Assembly: GCA_009774215.1 (NCBI GenBank)
Contig: VSNH01000103.1
Location: 1 to 13,115, forward strand
Direction of reading: 5' to 3'
Origin: Lachnospiraceae bacterium
Lineage (GTDB): Bacteria > Bacillota > Clostridia > Lachnospirales > Lachnospiraceae
DNA length: 13,115 nt
Under the pieces are notes generated by a model. That model ran no database searches. It was given only the letters and a program-made list of their open reading frames with translations, and was not told the DNA's origin. The translations under genes and the position numbers were made by a program. Shown here one piece after another: positions 6,080-13,115 of this stretch (positions are counted from its first letter, which is position 1; the number at the start of each line of letters is the position of its first letter).

Positions 6080-7081
6080 ATGGATAAAAAGGGAAAGAAC
6101 GAGGGATACATTCTGGGTATCGACCAGGGCGGCACGAAAACGGCCGCAGCGGTGATGAGGAAGGACGGCTTTATTGTAGGCCGGGCGATGACGAAGGGGG
6201 CGTATTTTCCTGACGAGGGTGTGGAAAGTGCGCTGCAGCGGATGCAGGAGGCTGTGGAAGAGGCGGTGCGGAGCGCCGGGATCGGCAAAGAGGAGATTGC
6301 ATATACGGTGGCGGGTGTCGGCGGTATAGACTGGCCGGGGGATGATGTGATGATACGGGATGCGCTGCGGGAAAGACTGTCGCTGGAAGAGATTTTTGCC
6401 TGCAATGATGCGGTCATCGCTTTCTACAGCGGCGCCGTGCGTTCCCATGGCGCGGTGATCTGCGCGGGAACGGGGATGAACGGCGCGCTGATCGACAAAA
6501 ACGGAAGGCAGTTTGTCTATGGGGATTATATGGAAGAGAAGGCGCAGGGCGGAAGCGCCCTGGCGAAGCGGGCGCTGCGGAAAGTGTTTGACGCGGAGCT
6601 TGGACTGTGTCCGCCCACGAAGCTGACGCCGCTGTTTCTGGGGCAGGCCGGGGTATCCGATGTGGACGCGCTGCTCAAACGCTATATGACGGAGGGTGAG
6701 TTTCGGAAAGAACTGCGTTTTCTGATGCCGCAGATTCTGATGGTTGCCCGGAGAGAGGATGAGGCCGCCTGTGCGCTTCTCGATGCGTTTTCCGGGGAGA
6801 TTGTCTCCTATATTGAGGCGGGATTTCGCAAGATGGACATGAAACCGGAGGAAGAGGAGATTGTGCTGGCGGGAAGTATATTCAAAGGCGCGGATAATCC
6901 CCTTACAGCCCGTGTGATGGGAGGGGTTTCGGAACGGATGAAGGGAGCGGAGGTTGTGCAGGCGCGCTATGAACCCGTGGTGGGCGCCTGCGTTATGGGG
7001 CTGGTCAGGCTGGGGCTGGAAGCTTCGGAGTGGGAAAAGGGTATCCGGGAGAGCGCGTCCGTTCTGGGGCTGCTCCGGTGA
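6080..7081 (+). CDS. BadF/N-acetylglucosamine-kinase-like ATPase
   Basis: A 333-residue member of the actin/hexokinase-fold BadF/BadG/BcrA ATPase family, which in sugar loci usually contains N-acetylglucosamine kinase-like enzymes that phosphorylate an amino sugar or related sugar. ATP-binding elements are in order: phosphate-1 loop LGIDQGGTKT (12-21), a catalytic-region Asp110 in CNDAV, phosphate-2 loop CAGTGMNG (128-135) and adenosine loop VLAGSIFKGADNPL (262-275), then YEPVVGACVMGL (297-308). The start is supported by GGAAGGGAG (6064-6072) seven bases upstream. The gene is alone after its own promoter; the next operon starts with its own promoter four bases after the stop. Head-to-head position with the LacI-type repressor and proximity to GH4 suggest handling of sugars released by that enzyme. 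The substrate is not determined. Confidence 0.85.
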   Translation: MDKKGKNEGYILGIDQGGTKTAAAVMRKDGFIVGRAMTKGAYFPDEGVESALQRMQEAVEEAVRSAGIGKEEIAYTVAGVGGIDWPGDDVMIRDALRERLSLEEIFACNDAVIAFYSGAVRSHGAVICAGTGMNGALIDKNGRQFVYGDYMEEKAQGGSALAKRALRKVFDAELGLCPPTKLTPLFLGQAGVSDVDALLKRYMTEGEFRKELRFLMPQILMVARREDEAACALLDAFSGEIVSYIEAGFRKMDMKPEEEEIVLAGSIFKGADNPLTARVMGGVSERMKGAEVVQARYEPVVGACVMGLVRLGLEASEWEKGIRESASVLGLLR

Positions 7082-7084
7082 CGG

Positions 7085-7113
7085 TTGAAATCAAGGCTTG
7101 TTGGTGCTATAAT
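7085..7113 (+). promoter_or_regulatory. Strong promoter of the polyP-domain / CotH operon
   Basis: TTGAAA (7085-7090, five of six) and a perfect TATAAT (7108-7113) are separated by exactly 17 bases, with an extended TGC before the -10. It begins four bases after the kinase stop. The predicted start is near 7120, giving a leader of about 54 bases. No terminator for the kinase gene is visible before it, so read-through from the kinase is possible. Confidence 0.8.
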
Positions 7114-7173
7114 GATTGAGATTTACCAAGAGCAGCGCTGTTTCTGTGAGCGGGAGAGGACCCGGATGTTATA

Positions 7174-7881
7174 ATGGGCAGAGAGCTTTATTCCCAGAGA
7201 AAGGAAATCAAATATATTGTGCCGCTTGACAAGGCTTTGGCGGTCGGGGAACAGCTTGACAGGCTGCTGCAGAGAGACGAGCATTGCATGGACGGGCCAT
7301 ATCTGGTGAGGAGCCTGTATTTTGATTCGGTCAATCAGATTGACTTTGCGGAAAAACTGGCGGGTGTGATGGATCGTAAAAAGGTGCGTCTTCGAATCTA
7401 TGACAAGGATGCCTCTCTGTGTAAACTGGAAATTAAGCAGAAGACCGACGACCGTCAGCAGAAGCTGAGCCTTGTTGTATCGGCATCCGATGCGGCACAG
7501 CTGTCACATGGCAATATAAAGGTGCTTCGGAAATATTTTGACAGCTCCCGTACAAGTCTGATGGCTTATGGCATTATGGCGCAGGGGCTGTATCGTCCTG
7601 TCGCCCAGATTGCGTATGACAGACTCGCCTACAAATATCCCATGTATGACACGCGCGTAACGCTGGATATGAATGTCAGATCTTCCGAGTCCAATATGGA
7701 TATTTTCTCACAGAACGTCTGCTATACGCCAATCCTGCGGGAAAATGCGGTTCTGGAAGTGAAATACAGCGGGAAACTTATGGGTTTTTTGTCGGCGCTG
7801 TTTTCTCAGTTTCATCTGACGCAGGGCTCTTACAGTAAATATTGTTCCGGACGTCCCGTTTTTTATGATTTCAATTATTGA
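7174..7881 (+). CDS. VTC-domain polyphosphate polymerase-like protein
   Basis: A 235-residue protein with the triphosphate-tunnel fold of the yeast Vtc4 catalytic domain, which makes polyphosphate from ATP. Tunnel motifs are in the expected order: RKEIKYIV (9-16), RSLYFDS (46-52), KVRLRIYD (70-77), KLEIKQK (84-90), AYDRLAY (147-153), RVTLDMNVR (161-169), LEVKYSG (194-200) and a terminal SKY (221-223). These supply the basic residues lining the tunnel and the acidic metal-binding residues. There is no SPX regulatory domain and no membrane segment, unlike yeast Vtc4, so it should be cytosolic. The ATG is about 13 bases after AGAGGA, a rather long spacing. It is the first gene of the operon and is followed 14 bases later by the DUF4956 membrane protein, a recurring pair in Firmicutes. 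The polymerase activity is assigned by family; the bacterial substrate is unproven. Confidence 0.88.
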   Translation: MGRELYSQRKEIKYIVPLDKALAVGEQLDRLLQRDEHCMDGPYLVRSLYFDSVNQIDFAEKLAGVMDRKKVRLRIYDKDASLCKLEIKQKTDDRQQKLSLVVSASDAAQLSHGNIKVLRKYFDSSRTSLMAYGIMAQGLYRPVAQIAYDRLAYKYPMYDTRVTLDMNVRSSESNMDIFSQNVCYTPILRENAVLEVKYSGKLMGFLSALFSQFHLTQGSYSKYCSGRPVFYDFNY

Positions 7882-7895
7882 GGAGCAGGCTGACT

Positions 7896-8570
7896 ATGTC
7901 AAAGGAAGAGGTTCTCGGATATTTTTATAAAAACAGCAGCGAGTACGGTGTGAAAACAACGCTGCTTATCCTGTTGTGCGGTTTGGCGGTGGGAATGATT
8001 ATCTATTTGACATACTACATTTCCTCGGAGAAAATTGCGTATAACAGGAAATTTAACTGGTCCTTGGTGACACTGCATCTGATTACCGTGGTGGTTATGC
8101 TGATGATCAGCAGCAATATAGCCGTGTCGCTCGGTATGGTGGGCGCGCTGTCCATTGTCCGTTTCCGGACGGCGGTAAAGGACAGCAGGGATACAATGTT
8201 TATATTCTGGGCCATGGCGGAAGGACTCTGTGTGAGTTCCCGGAACTGGCGTATGACGTTTACCACGGTGCTGTTTATTGCGGCCGTTTTGATTTTGTCC
8301 AGCCGGGTGCCGGGTATCCGTAATAAGTATCTGCTGATTGTAAGCGGCGGGGAGCAGGCGATTGACAGGAAACAGTTTGAGGAGAAGCTGAAGCCGTATG
8401 TCGTCAGTTTTCGTGTGCGGACGGCAAACAAGAATGCCGAGTACGAGGAAATGATCTGTGAAATCGGAACAAAGGGTGAAATCAATCCTGATGTATTGGA
8501 TGCGCTTTTGAGTGTTCCGGGCATTCAGTCTGTAAACTGGGTTGTACAGTCCGGAGAGACGGTGGGATGA
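7896..8570 (+). CDS. DUF4956 membrane protein
   Basis: A 224-residue membrane protein of unknown function. Hydrophobic helices are visible at about 20-42, 57-75 and 121-138, with a further hydrophobic conserved segment at 76-90 that leads into the family signature SLGMVGALSIVRFRTAVKD (78-96) and FWAMAEGL (104-111). The C-terminal part (about 145-220) is soluble and ends with a helix-strand pattern (LDALLSVPGIQSVNWVV) like small ferredoxin/ACT-type domains; this is a shape inference. ATG 7896 is chosen because GAGGAG (7880-7885) lies 10 bases upstream; a TTG at 7878 would overlap the previous gene and is unsupported. The stop overlaps the CotH start (ATGA), so the two are translationally coupled. 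Its pairing with a soluble VTC-type polymerase suggests it is the membrane partner of that enzyme. Confidence 0.85.
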   Translation: MSKEEVLGYFYKNSSEYGVKTTLLILLCGLAVGMIIYLTYYISSEKIAYNRKFNWSLVTLHLITVVVMLMISSNIAVSLGMVGALSIVRFRTAVKDSRDTMFIFWAMAEGLCVSSRNWRMTFTTVLFIAAVLILSSRVPGIRNKYLLIVSGGEQAIDRKQFEEKLKPYVVSFRVRTANKNAEYEEMICEIGTKGEINPDVLDALLSVPGIQSVNWVVQSGETVG

Positions 8571-10243
8571 TGAGCCGAAAATGCACGCTGCTATGTCTGG
8601 TATTTATATGCGGGGCTTTGTGTCTGCTTCTTTTATGCGATAATTACTGCCCTGATGAATTGCGCTTTTCCGCAGAATCCGGATTTTATGAGGAGCCTTT
8701 TGAACTGAAACTATCTGCCCCTTTCGGAGCAAAAATTTATTACACGCTGGACGGTTCTGTGCCGGATGAAAATGCGTTTCTTTATACAACCCCCATTCTT
8801 ATAGAAGACGCGACTTCGCAGCCGAATGTGCATTCCATGAGAACCGACACGTCGCCTATATTTTCATCGGAAAGCTGCGAGTATCGCCTGCCGGACTATC
8901 CGATTGACAAATGTACAATTGTCAGAGCGGCCTGCCGGGATGCCGACGGAAATTTCGGCGAGGCGAAAACGGAAAGCTATTTTGTGGGCTATGACGAGAA
9001 GGCGGGCTATCGGAATATGAATGTTATGTCCGTTGTGACAGATCCCGGAAATCTTTTTGACTATGATACGGGAATTTATGTACTCGGCCGTAAATATGAC
9101 ACCGAGCTTGATGAAAACGGGCAGCCGCTATGGGAGAACGCAAATTCCTACAACCACGGATCTGCATGGGAACGTCCGGCGGATATCCTGATCTTTAACA
9201 CGGAGCGGGAAACGGTTTTGAAGCAGTCCTGCGGCGTGCGGATTCAGGGGGGCGGCAGCCGCACCTATCTGCCCAAAAGTCTGAACTTTTACGCAAGAGA
9301 AACATACAGCAGCGCCGCCCGATTTTATGTGGATTTATTCGGAACGGAGTATATGGCGGATACGGTGACGCTCTCCGCAGGAGGACAGGATGCTTTTATC
9401 AAGTTTCGCGATATGCTTGTGTCCACACTGACACAGAACAGGGCCTTCTGCACGATGAGCTTTGAGCCGTACGTCATGTTTCTGGACGGTGAATACTGGG
9501 GTGTCTACTGGCTTACGGAAAGATATAATGACACGTATCTCGGCTATTATTATGGCGTCGATGCCGATAACGTTATTATGATGAAAAATAATAAACTGAC
9601 CCGGGAGAGCGAGGAGGACTGGGCGGTTTACGGCAGTATGTCAAATTATTTACAGGACACTGACTTTACAGATGAGGAAAACTATAAATCTGTCGAGTAC
9701 ATCATTGATCTGCGCAGCTATATTGACTATTACGCCACGGAAATTTATATCGGCAGCTGTGTAGACTGGCCAGGCACGAACGAGGCGTTCTGGAGAGTGC
9801 GCAAACCGTCGGAAAACGGTGCGGAGAGCATGTACGGGGACGGCAGATGGCGCTGGATGCTGTTTGACGTCAATTCGGGTTCGCTGCGGGAGGCGGTGGT
9901 GGAGAAGGACGTGCTGGCGCTTACTATGGAGAGAAGTCCGGCGTTTCGCAATTTATGTCAGAGCGACGCGTTTAAAGAGCAGTTTACCGTCACGCTTATG
10001 GATCTCGCCAATGAAACCTTTTCGGTGGAAAATACGGAGCCGGTAATCGAGGAATGGCTCGCTCTGATGCGGGCGCCGATGGAGGTGCACCTGCGGCGGT
10101 TTTACGGAGAGGAAGGTCTGTATCATTTTGATGAGGAGGTTGAGGATATCCGGACATTTATAAAAAGCCGGAGGCCGTATGCCGCGCAGCATTTGAAGGA
10201 GAATTTCGGACTGGAGGGCGCTCTTGCGTCGTTGGAGATATAA
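8567..10243 (+). CDS. CotH kinase family protein, prematurely stopped
   Basis: A 558-residue extracytoplasmic protein. Residues 6-24 form a hydrophobic signal or membrane anchor with no good lipobox. About 30-140 resembles a chitobiase C-terminal-like beta domain (IYYTLDGSVPDE, 57-68). The CotH kinase-like domain covers about 150-545: GVRIQGGGSR (223-232) and the ATP-binding lysine region PKSLNFYAR (236-244, Lys237), LTERYND (316-322), the DWPGTNEAFWR block (400-410) and the metal-binding aspartate in MLFDVNSGS (431-439, Asp434). CotH proteins phosphorylate spore-coat or other secreted proteins in Bacillus; many homologues are uncharacterised. The gene overlaps DUF4956 by four bases. The same frame continues beyond the TAA for 87 codons that encode a typical C-terminal repeat domain, so this product is probably a shortened form. 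The kinase core itself is intact. Confidence 0.9.
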   Translation: MMSRKCTLLCLVFICGALCLLLLCDNYCPDELRFSAESGFYEEPFELKLSAPFGAKIYYTLDGSVPDENAFLYTTPILIEDATSQPNVHSMRTDTSPIFSSESCEYRLPDYPIDKCTIVRAACRDADGNFGEAKTESYFVGYDEKAGYRNMNVMSVVTDPGNLFDYDTGIYVLGRKYDTELDENGQPLWENANSYNHGSAWERPADILIFNTERETVLKQSCGVRIQGGGSRTYLPKSLNFYARETYSSAARFYVDLFGTEYMADTVTLSAGGQDAFIKFRDMLVSTLTQNRAFCTMSFEPYVMFLDGEYWGVYWLTERYNDTYLGYYYGVDADNVIMMKNNKLTRESEEDWAVYGSMSNYLQDTDFTDEENYKSVEYIIDLRSYIDYYATEIYIGSCVDWPGTNEAFWRVRKPSENGAESMYGDGRWRWMLFDVNSGSLREAVVEKDVLALTMERSPAFRNLCQSDAFKEQFTVTLMDLANETFSVENTEPVIEEWLALMRAPMEVHLRRFYGEEGLYHFDEEVEDIRTFIKSRRPYAAQHLKENFGLEGALASLEI

Positions 10244-10507
10244 ACGACGCATATTTCCGCGGGGGAGATTGTTTTAAATACAATTGCGCCGACCTTTGAC
10301 GGGCAGGGGAAATGGAAGGGAGAATATTTTACGGATTATCCGATTACCCTTTCGGTAACGGTTAAGGAAGGATATCGTTTTGCGGGATGGGAGATTACCG
10401 CAGGACAGGAAAAGGAAACGATCTCGGAGGCGTCGCCGCAATTGGAGGTGCCGGAAGGCGGGCTTCATATCAAAGCGGTGTTTGAGAAAGAGGGAAGCGG
10501 CACATGA
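10244..10507 (+). pseudogene. Stranded C-terminal domain of the CotH protein
   Basis: In exactly the CotH frame, after the TAA at 10241-10243, 87 codons run to a TGA at 10505-10507. The translation is protein-like: SAGEIVLNTIAPTF, then GEYFTDYPITL, EGYRFAGWEI and LHIKAVFEKE. This matches the divergent InlB-type beta repeat (GYxFxGW...) that commonly closes CotH-kinase proteins of this kind. There is no ATG or GTG with a ribosome binding site in the segment. A GGGGGAG run at 10261-10267 has no suitable start codon after it. With this segment included, the gap to the next gene falls from 288 to 24 bases, in keeping with the tight operon. Explanations are a nonsense mutation, a base-call error, or stop-codon readthrough. 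Confidence 0.8.
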
Positions 10508-10531
10508 ACGTGCGGTTTGGGAGTATGACAG

Positions 10532-11644
10532 ATGAGAAGGTGTAAATATGGGCGTGCGCTTTCTGTGTTGCTGTTGATTGGGCGCCTGCTTTTTATGGAA
10601 CTTGTTGTACAGGCAGCTCCGACGGAGGCGAAGGAGACTTCCGTGCTGACGGAGTATGAAGCGTATTATGACCGCCTGATGTCGATAGAAAACAGGGACG
10701 GGATAGCGGACGGCGGTTTTCTTGTGGTGGAGGATCAGATTTTCCCGCTTAACCCGGACGAGGAGGACGGCCTTTTGCTGGTGCCCGCTTTTGACGAGCG
10801 GTATAACCGGCTGGCGCTGTTTCTTGTGGACGGCTACGGGCAGATTCTTTATCGGACGGAACAGCTGGAGACCAATTACTGTGTCAGAGGCCGGATGCGG
10901 CAGCCGGTGCAGTCCATTGCGGCGGTCTCCTTTCAGGATCTGAACCGGGACGGTAAAATGGATATCGTTCTCATTACCTTCTGTGTCAATGAGAGCGGCG
11001 TCTATGCGGGTGAGACTTACAAGGTAGGGGACGTGCTTTTTCAGAATCAGACAGGTGACGGTTTTTACAGGGATTATCGGATTTCGGAAAAAATCAACCG
11101 CTTCGGGATGAACAAGAGCGCGGACTCGATTGCGGCTTTTGTCAGAGACGGGGATTCCACAGAATTTTTGTATACGGCGGCCACTTTGCAGGAGCTCCAG
11201 AGGAACCGTTTCAGGGTTATTACGGAGCAATGCTATCTGCGGACATTCGGAAAGCTTGGCAGGCTGCAGGTGACGCCGGGAACATACCGGCTTGCGGATT
11301 ATGACATTTTTATGATTTATCTGGTGAACGAGCAGGGGGATATTGTGTCGGTATTACAACCAATGGGGGAGTACGACAACCTCTATGCACTGAAGGGAGT
11401 TACCTGCCGGGACATAGACGGGGACGGACTCAAGGACATCGTGATTCTTGCCAGATACAGCTATGAGGGCGAAGGCGGGGAGCTTCTCATAGAGAGCGAT
11501 TACCGGATCTATTATCAGCGAACCGGCGGGTTTGAGCCGGATACGGAAATCAGGGATGTATATCGGTGCAGCGATGAGGACACGATGGAAATACTGGTAG
11601 AGAAAGCGCGGGCTTATTGGGGGTGGCAGACTACAGATGATTAA
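10532..11644 (+). CDS. Secreted FG-GAP/VCBS-like repeat protein
   Basis: A 370-residue protein with an N-terminal signal peptide (basic MRRCKYGR, hydrophobic core 9-26, probable cleavage after VQA at 28). Two aspartate-rich calcium-binding loops of the FG-GAP/VCBS type, DLNRDGKMDIV (136-146) and DIDGDGLKDIV (294-304), sit in equivalent beta contexts about 158 residues apart, suggesting two halves of a beta-propeller-like fold. It has no recognised catalytic motif. The ribosome binding site is GGGAG (10519-10523), eight bases upstream. It ends eight bases inside the response-regulator gene, so it is co-translated with the two-component system. This position suggests an extracellular sensing or accessory role for the kinase, which is inference. 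Confidence 0.75.
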   Translation: MRRCKYGRALSVLLLIGRLLFMELVVQAAPTEAKETSVLTEYEAYYDRLMSIENRDGIADGGFLVVEDQIFPLNPDEEDGLLLVPAFDERYNRLALFLVDGYGQILYRTEQLETNYCVRGRMRQPVQSIAAVSFQDLNRDGKMDIVLITFCVNESGVYAGETYKVGDVLFQNQTGDGFYRDYRISEKINRFGMNKSADSIAAFVRDGDSTEFLYTAATLQELQRNRFRVITEQCYLRTFGKLGRLQVTPGTYRLADYDIFMIYLVNEQGDIVSVLQPMGEYDNLYALKGVTCRDIDGDGLKDIVILARYSYEGEGGELLIESDYRIYYQRTGGFEPDTEIRDVYRCSDEDTMEILVEKARAYWGWQTTDD

Positions 11645-12296
11645 AATACTGATTGTAGATGATGAAAAGCCGATTTGCGACTTGATAGACTTAAATCTCT
11701 CTTCCGCGGGCTATCACTGTACCTCGGTGCAGGACGGACTGCAGGCGATCGACCTGATCGAGAAGGAAGAGTTTGAACTGATTCTTCTGGATATCATGCT
11801 GCCGGGAGCGGACGGTTATGACGTGATGGAGTACATACGGCCTTTGGGGATTCCGGTGATTTTTATCACCGCCAAACATGAAGTCAAGCACCGGGTCAAA
11901 GGCCTGAAGTTGGGCGCCGACGACTATCTGGTAAAGCCCTTCGACGTGGTGGAGCTGGTGGCCAGAGTGGAGGCGGTGCTGCGGCGTTATAACAAGGCGG
12001 AACAGCATCTTACGGCGGGAGACGTGACGGTGGATGTGGACGCGCGCAGGGTGACTAAGGCGGGACGTCCCGTGGAGCTGACGAACAAAGAGTTCGGCCT
12101 TCTGCTCCTCTTTATGAAAAATAGAAACGTCGCCCTGTTTCGGGAAACGCTATATGAAAAGGTGTGGGAAGGGGAATACTTCGCGGACAGCAGGACGCTT
12201 GACCTGCATGTGCAGCGCCTGAGAAAAAAACTGGGATGGGAGCATAGTCTGGTGGCGGTGTATAAGGTTGGCTACCGTTTAGAGGTGCAGGAATGA
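11637..12296 (+). CDS. OmpR/PhoB-family response regulator
   Basis: A 219-residue cytoplasmic regulator. The receiver domain (about 1-118) has the acidic pair Asp8-Asp9, the phosphoacceptor Asp52 in LILLDIMLPG, the switch Thr78 and Lys100 in LVKPFD. The C-terminal winged-helix DNA-binding domain (about 125-216) shows ELTNKEFGLLL (147-157), the recognition-helix region RTLDLHVQRLRKKLG (186-200) and VYKVGYRLE (208-216). The start overlaps the preceding gene by eight bases, with a GGGGGTGG run (11619-11627 region) as ribosome binding site. Its stop overlaps the histidine kinase start (ATGA). It is expected to be phosphorylated by that kinase; its targets are not visible, though its own operon is a natural candidate. 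Confidence 0.95.
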   Translation: MIKILIVDDEKPICDLIDLNLSSAGYHCTSVQDGLQAIDLIEKEEFELILLDIMLPGADGYDVMEYIRPLGIPVIFITAKHEVKHRVKGLKLGADDYLVKPFDVVELVARVEAVLRRYNKAEQHLTAGDVTVDVDARRVTKAGRPVELTNKEFGLLLLFMKNRNVALFRETLYEKVWEGEYFADSRTLDLHVQRLRKKLGWEHSLVAVYKVGYRLEVQE

Positions 12297-13115
12297 AATT
12301 TTCAATGAAAATGGTGCTGTCTACCATGATCGTCCTGGCGCTGGCGCTTGGATTCAGCGGCTTTTATTTTGTAAATTATGTGTTTGAGACTTCTCTGGAC
12401 AGAGAGGTGGGACAGGCGATCGATGAGAGCAGTATCTTGGGCTTTGCCTTTGAGACGGCGGCTCTGAATGTGCCTCTCAAGTACAGTGTTTTGCCGGACA
12501 GCGTGGTGGAGGAGATTGCGTCTAAGCTGGAAATAGGCGGACAGAGCGGCGGCCGTCTTTTGCGGATCGCGGACGAGGAGAAAAACATACTGTATACGAG
12601 CGGCGGTTTTACCGCGGACGAGGGGGTGCTTTCGCAGTCGGATCAGCACACCAAATCATACCGCGTGATTCGCGCGCAGGAACGCTACTATGTGCACACC
12701 TGCGTATCCATCAATGCGTTGAACCGAATTTTGTATCTGGAGACCATGAAGGATGTGACGGAGGTGTTTACGGAACGCGCCCTCGGGTTTTCGCTGTATC
12801 GAAAAGTGACTTTGGTCATGCTATTGACCGGAATGGTCATTATGCTGGTGATCGCATCTCTCCTGACGAAGCCGATTCGTCTGCTGACCAAGGCGACCAG
12901 AAAAATGGCGGAGGGAGATTATGCATACCGGGCAAAGCAGATCAGCCAGGATGAGCTTGGACAGCTCACCGATGATTTCAACAGGATGGCAAACGCGCTG
13001 GAAGAAAATATATGCAAGCTGGAGGAGGAGATCGAGGCGCGGGAAGAATTTATGGGCGCTTTTGCCCATGAACTGAAAACGCCCCTGACGGCGATTATCG
13101 GATATGCGGACATGC
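12293..13115 (+). CDS. Sensor histidine kinase (N-terminal part)
   Basis: The frame is open from ATG 12293 to the window edge (274 residues), so the catalytic ATP-binding domain lies outside. The order is: membrane helix 1 (about 8-29), an extracytoplasmic sensor of about 140 residues (30-168), membrane helix 2 (about 171-191), a HAMP linker (about 190-242, with LTKPIRLLTKATRKMAEGDY at 191-210 and DELGQLTDDFN at 220-230), a short coiled stretch, and the start of the dimerisation and phosphoacceptor domain with FAHELKTPLTAIIGYAD (257-273), phosphoacceptor His259. The four-base ATGA overlap with the response regulator marks them as a cognate pair. The stimulus is unknown; the secreted FG-GAP-like and CotH proteins of the same operon are possible partners. 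Confidence 0.93.
   Translation, partial: MKFSMKMVLSTMIVLALALGFSGFYFVNYVFETSLDREVGQAIDESSILGFAFETAALNVPLKYSVLPDSVVEEIASKLEIGGQSGGRLLRIADEEKNILYTSGGFTADEGVLSQSDQHTKSYRVIRAQERYYVHTCVSINALNRILYLETMKDVTEVFTERALGFSLYRKVTLVMLLTGMVIMLVIASLLTKPIRLLTKATRKMAEGDYAYRAKQISQDELGQLTDDFNRMANALEENICKLEEEIEAREEFMGAFAHELKTPLTAIIGYADM

Noticed and set aside
6031..6448. Two overlapping minus-strand frames of about 130 codons
   Set aside because: They are antisense to the start of the kinase gene, which has clear ATP-binding motifs.
7120..7173. Possible riboswitch in the operon leader
   Set aside because: The leader is only about 54 bases, with a short AGCAGCGCTG palindrome; there is no room for a known aptamer plus expression platform.
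7878..7895. TTG start extending DUF4956 by six residues
   Set aside because: It overlaps the previous stop, while ATG 7896 has GAGGAG at good spacing.
8015..8524. Minus-strand open frame of 169 codons
   Set aside because: It is the antisense shadow of the DUF4956 gene.
10261..10507. The CotH C-terminal segment as an independent small gene
   Set aside because: There is a Shine-Dalgarno-like GGGGGAG but no ATG, GTG or TTG start in frame at a workable distance; continuity with the CotH frame explains it better.
10274..11230. Long minus-strand open frame of 318 codons
   Set aside because: It lies opposite the FG-GAP-like gene and the CotH tail, is rich in His/Arg/Pro/Leu as antisense frames of GC-rich genes are, and has no recognisable domain.

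Overview
The window looks like chromosome from an anaerobic, spore-forming Firmicute, most likely a member of the Lachnospiraceae (Clostridia). The evidence is a clear SpoVT sporulation regulator, strong GGAGG-type ribosome binding sites, sigma-A promoters with extended -10 elements, a GH4 phospho-glycosidase, and a polyphosphate-polymerase-domain / DUF4956 / CotH cluster of the kind common in gut Clostridia. The taxonomic placement is an inference from gene content. No tRNA, rRNA, CRISPR array, intact insertion sequence or integrase was seen.

Left part (1-3256): a beta-class carbonic anhydrase on the minus strand; an orphan fragment of a surface-protein gene with no start (722-967, plus strand); spoVT with its own likely promoter and a strong hairpin terminator; and pncB (nicotinate phosphoribosyltransferase, NAD salvage). 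These are separate housekeeping or sporulation units.

Middle part (3250-7081): a sugar-use locus. A GH4 6-phospho-beta-glucosidase-like enzyme and a LacI-family repressor lie on the minus strand. A BadF/N-acetylglucosamine-kinase-like sugar kinase is divergent on the plus strand. The 398-base divergent region carries a good promoter for each direction and LacI-operator-like palindromes, so the repressor probably controls itself and possibly its neighbours. No transporter is present in the window.

Right part (7085-13115): one long plus-strand operon behind a near-consensus promoter (TTGAAA-17-TATAAT). It encodes a VTC-type polyphosphate polymerase domain protein, a DUF4956 membrane protein, a secreted or anchored CotH-kinase protein, a secreted FG-GAP/VCBS-like protein, an OmpR-type response regulator and a sensor histidine kinase that runs off the window. 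Most junctions overlap by 4-8 bases or are only 14-24 bases apart. The proposed reading is a cell-envelope system: a cytoplasmic anionic-polymer synthase with a membrane partner, two extracytoplasmic proteins and a dedicated two-component system.

The main anomaly is in the CotH gene. It stops at a TAA (10241-10243), yet the same frame stays open for 87 more codons, to a TGA at 10505-10507. Those codons encode a convincing C-terminal beta-repeat domain with no start of its own. This points to a nonsense mutation, a sequencing error or stop-codon readthrough.
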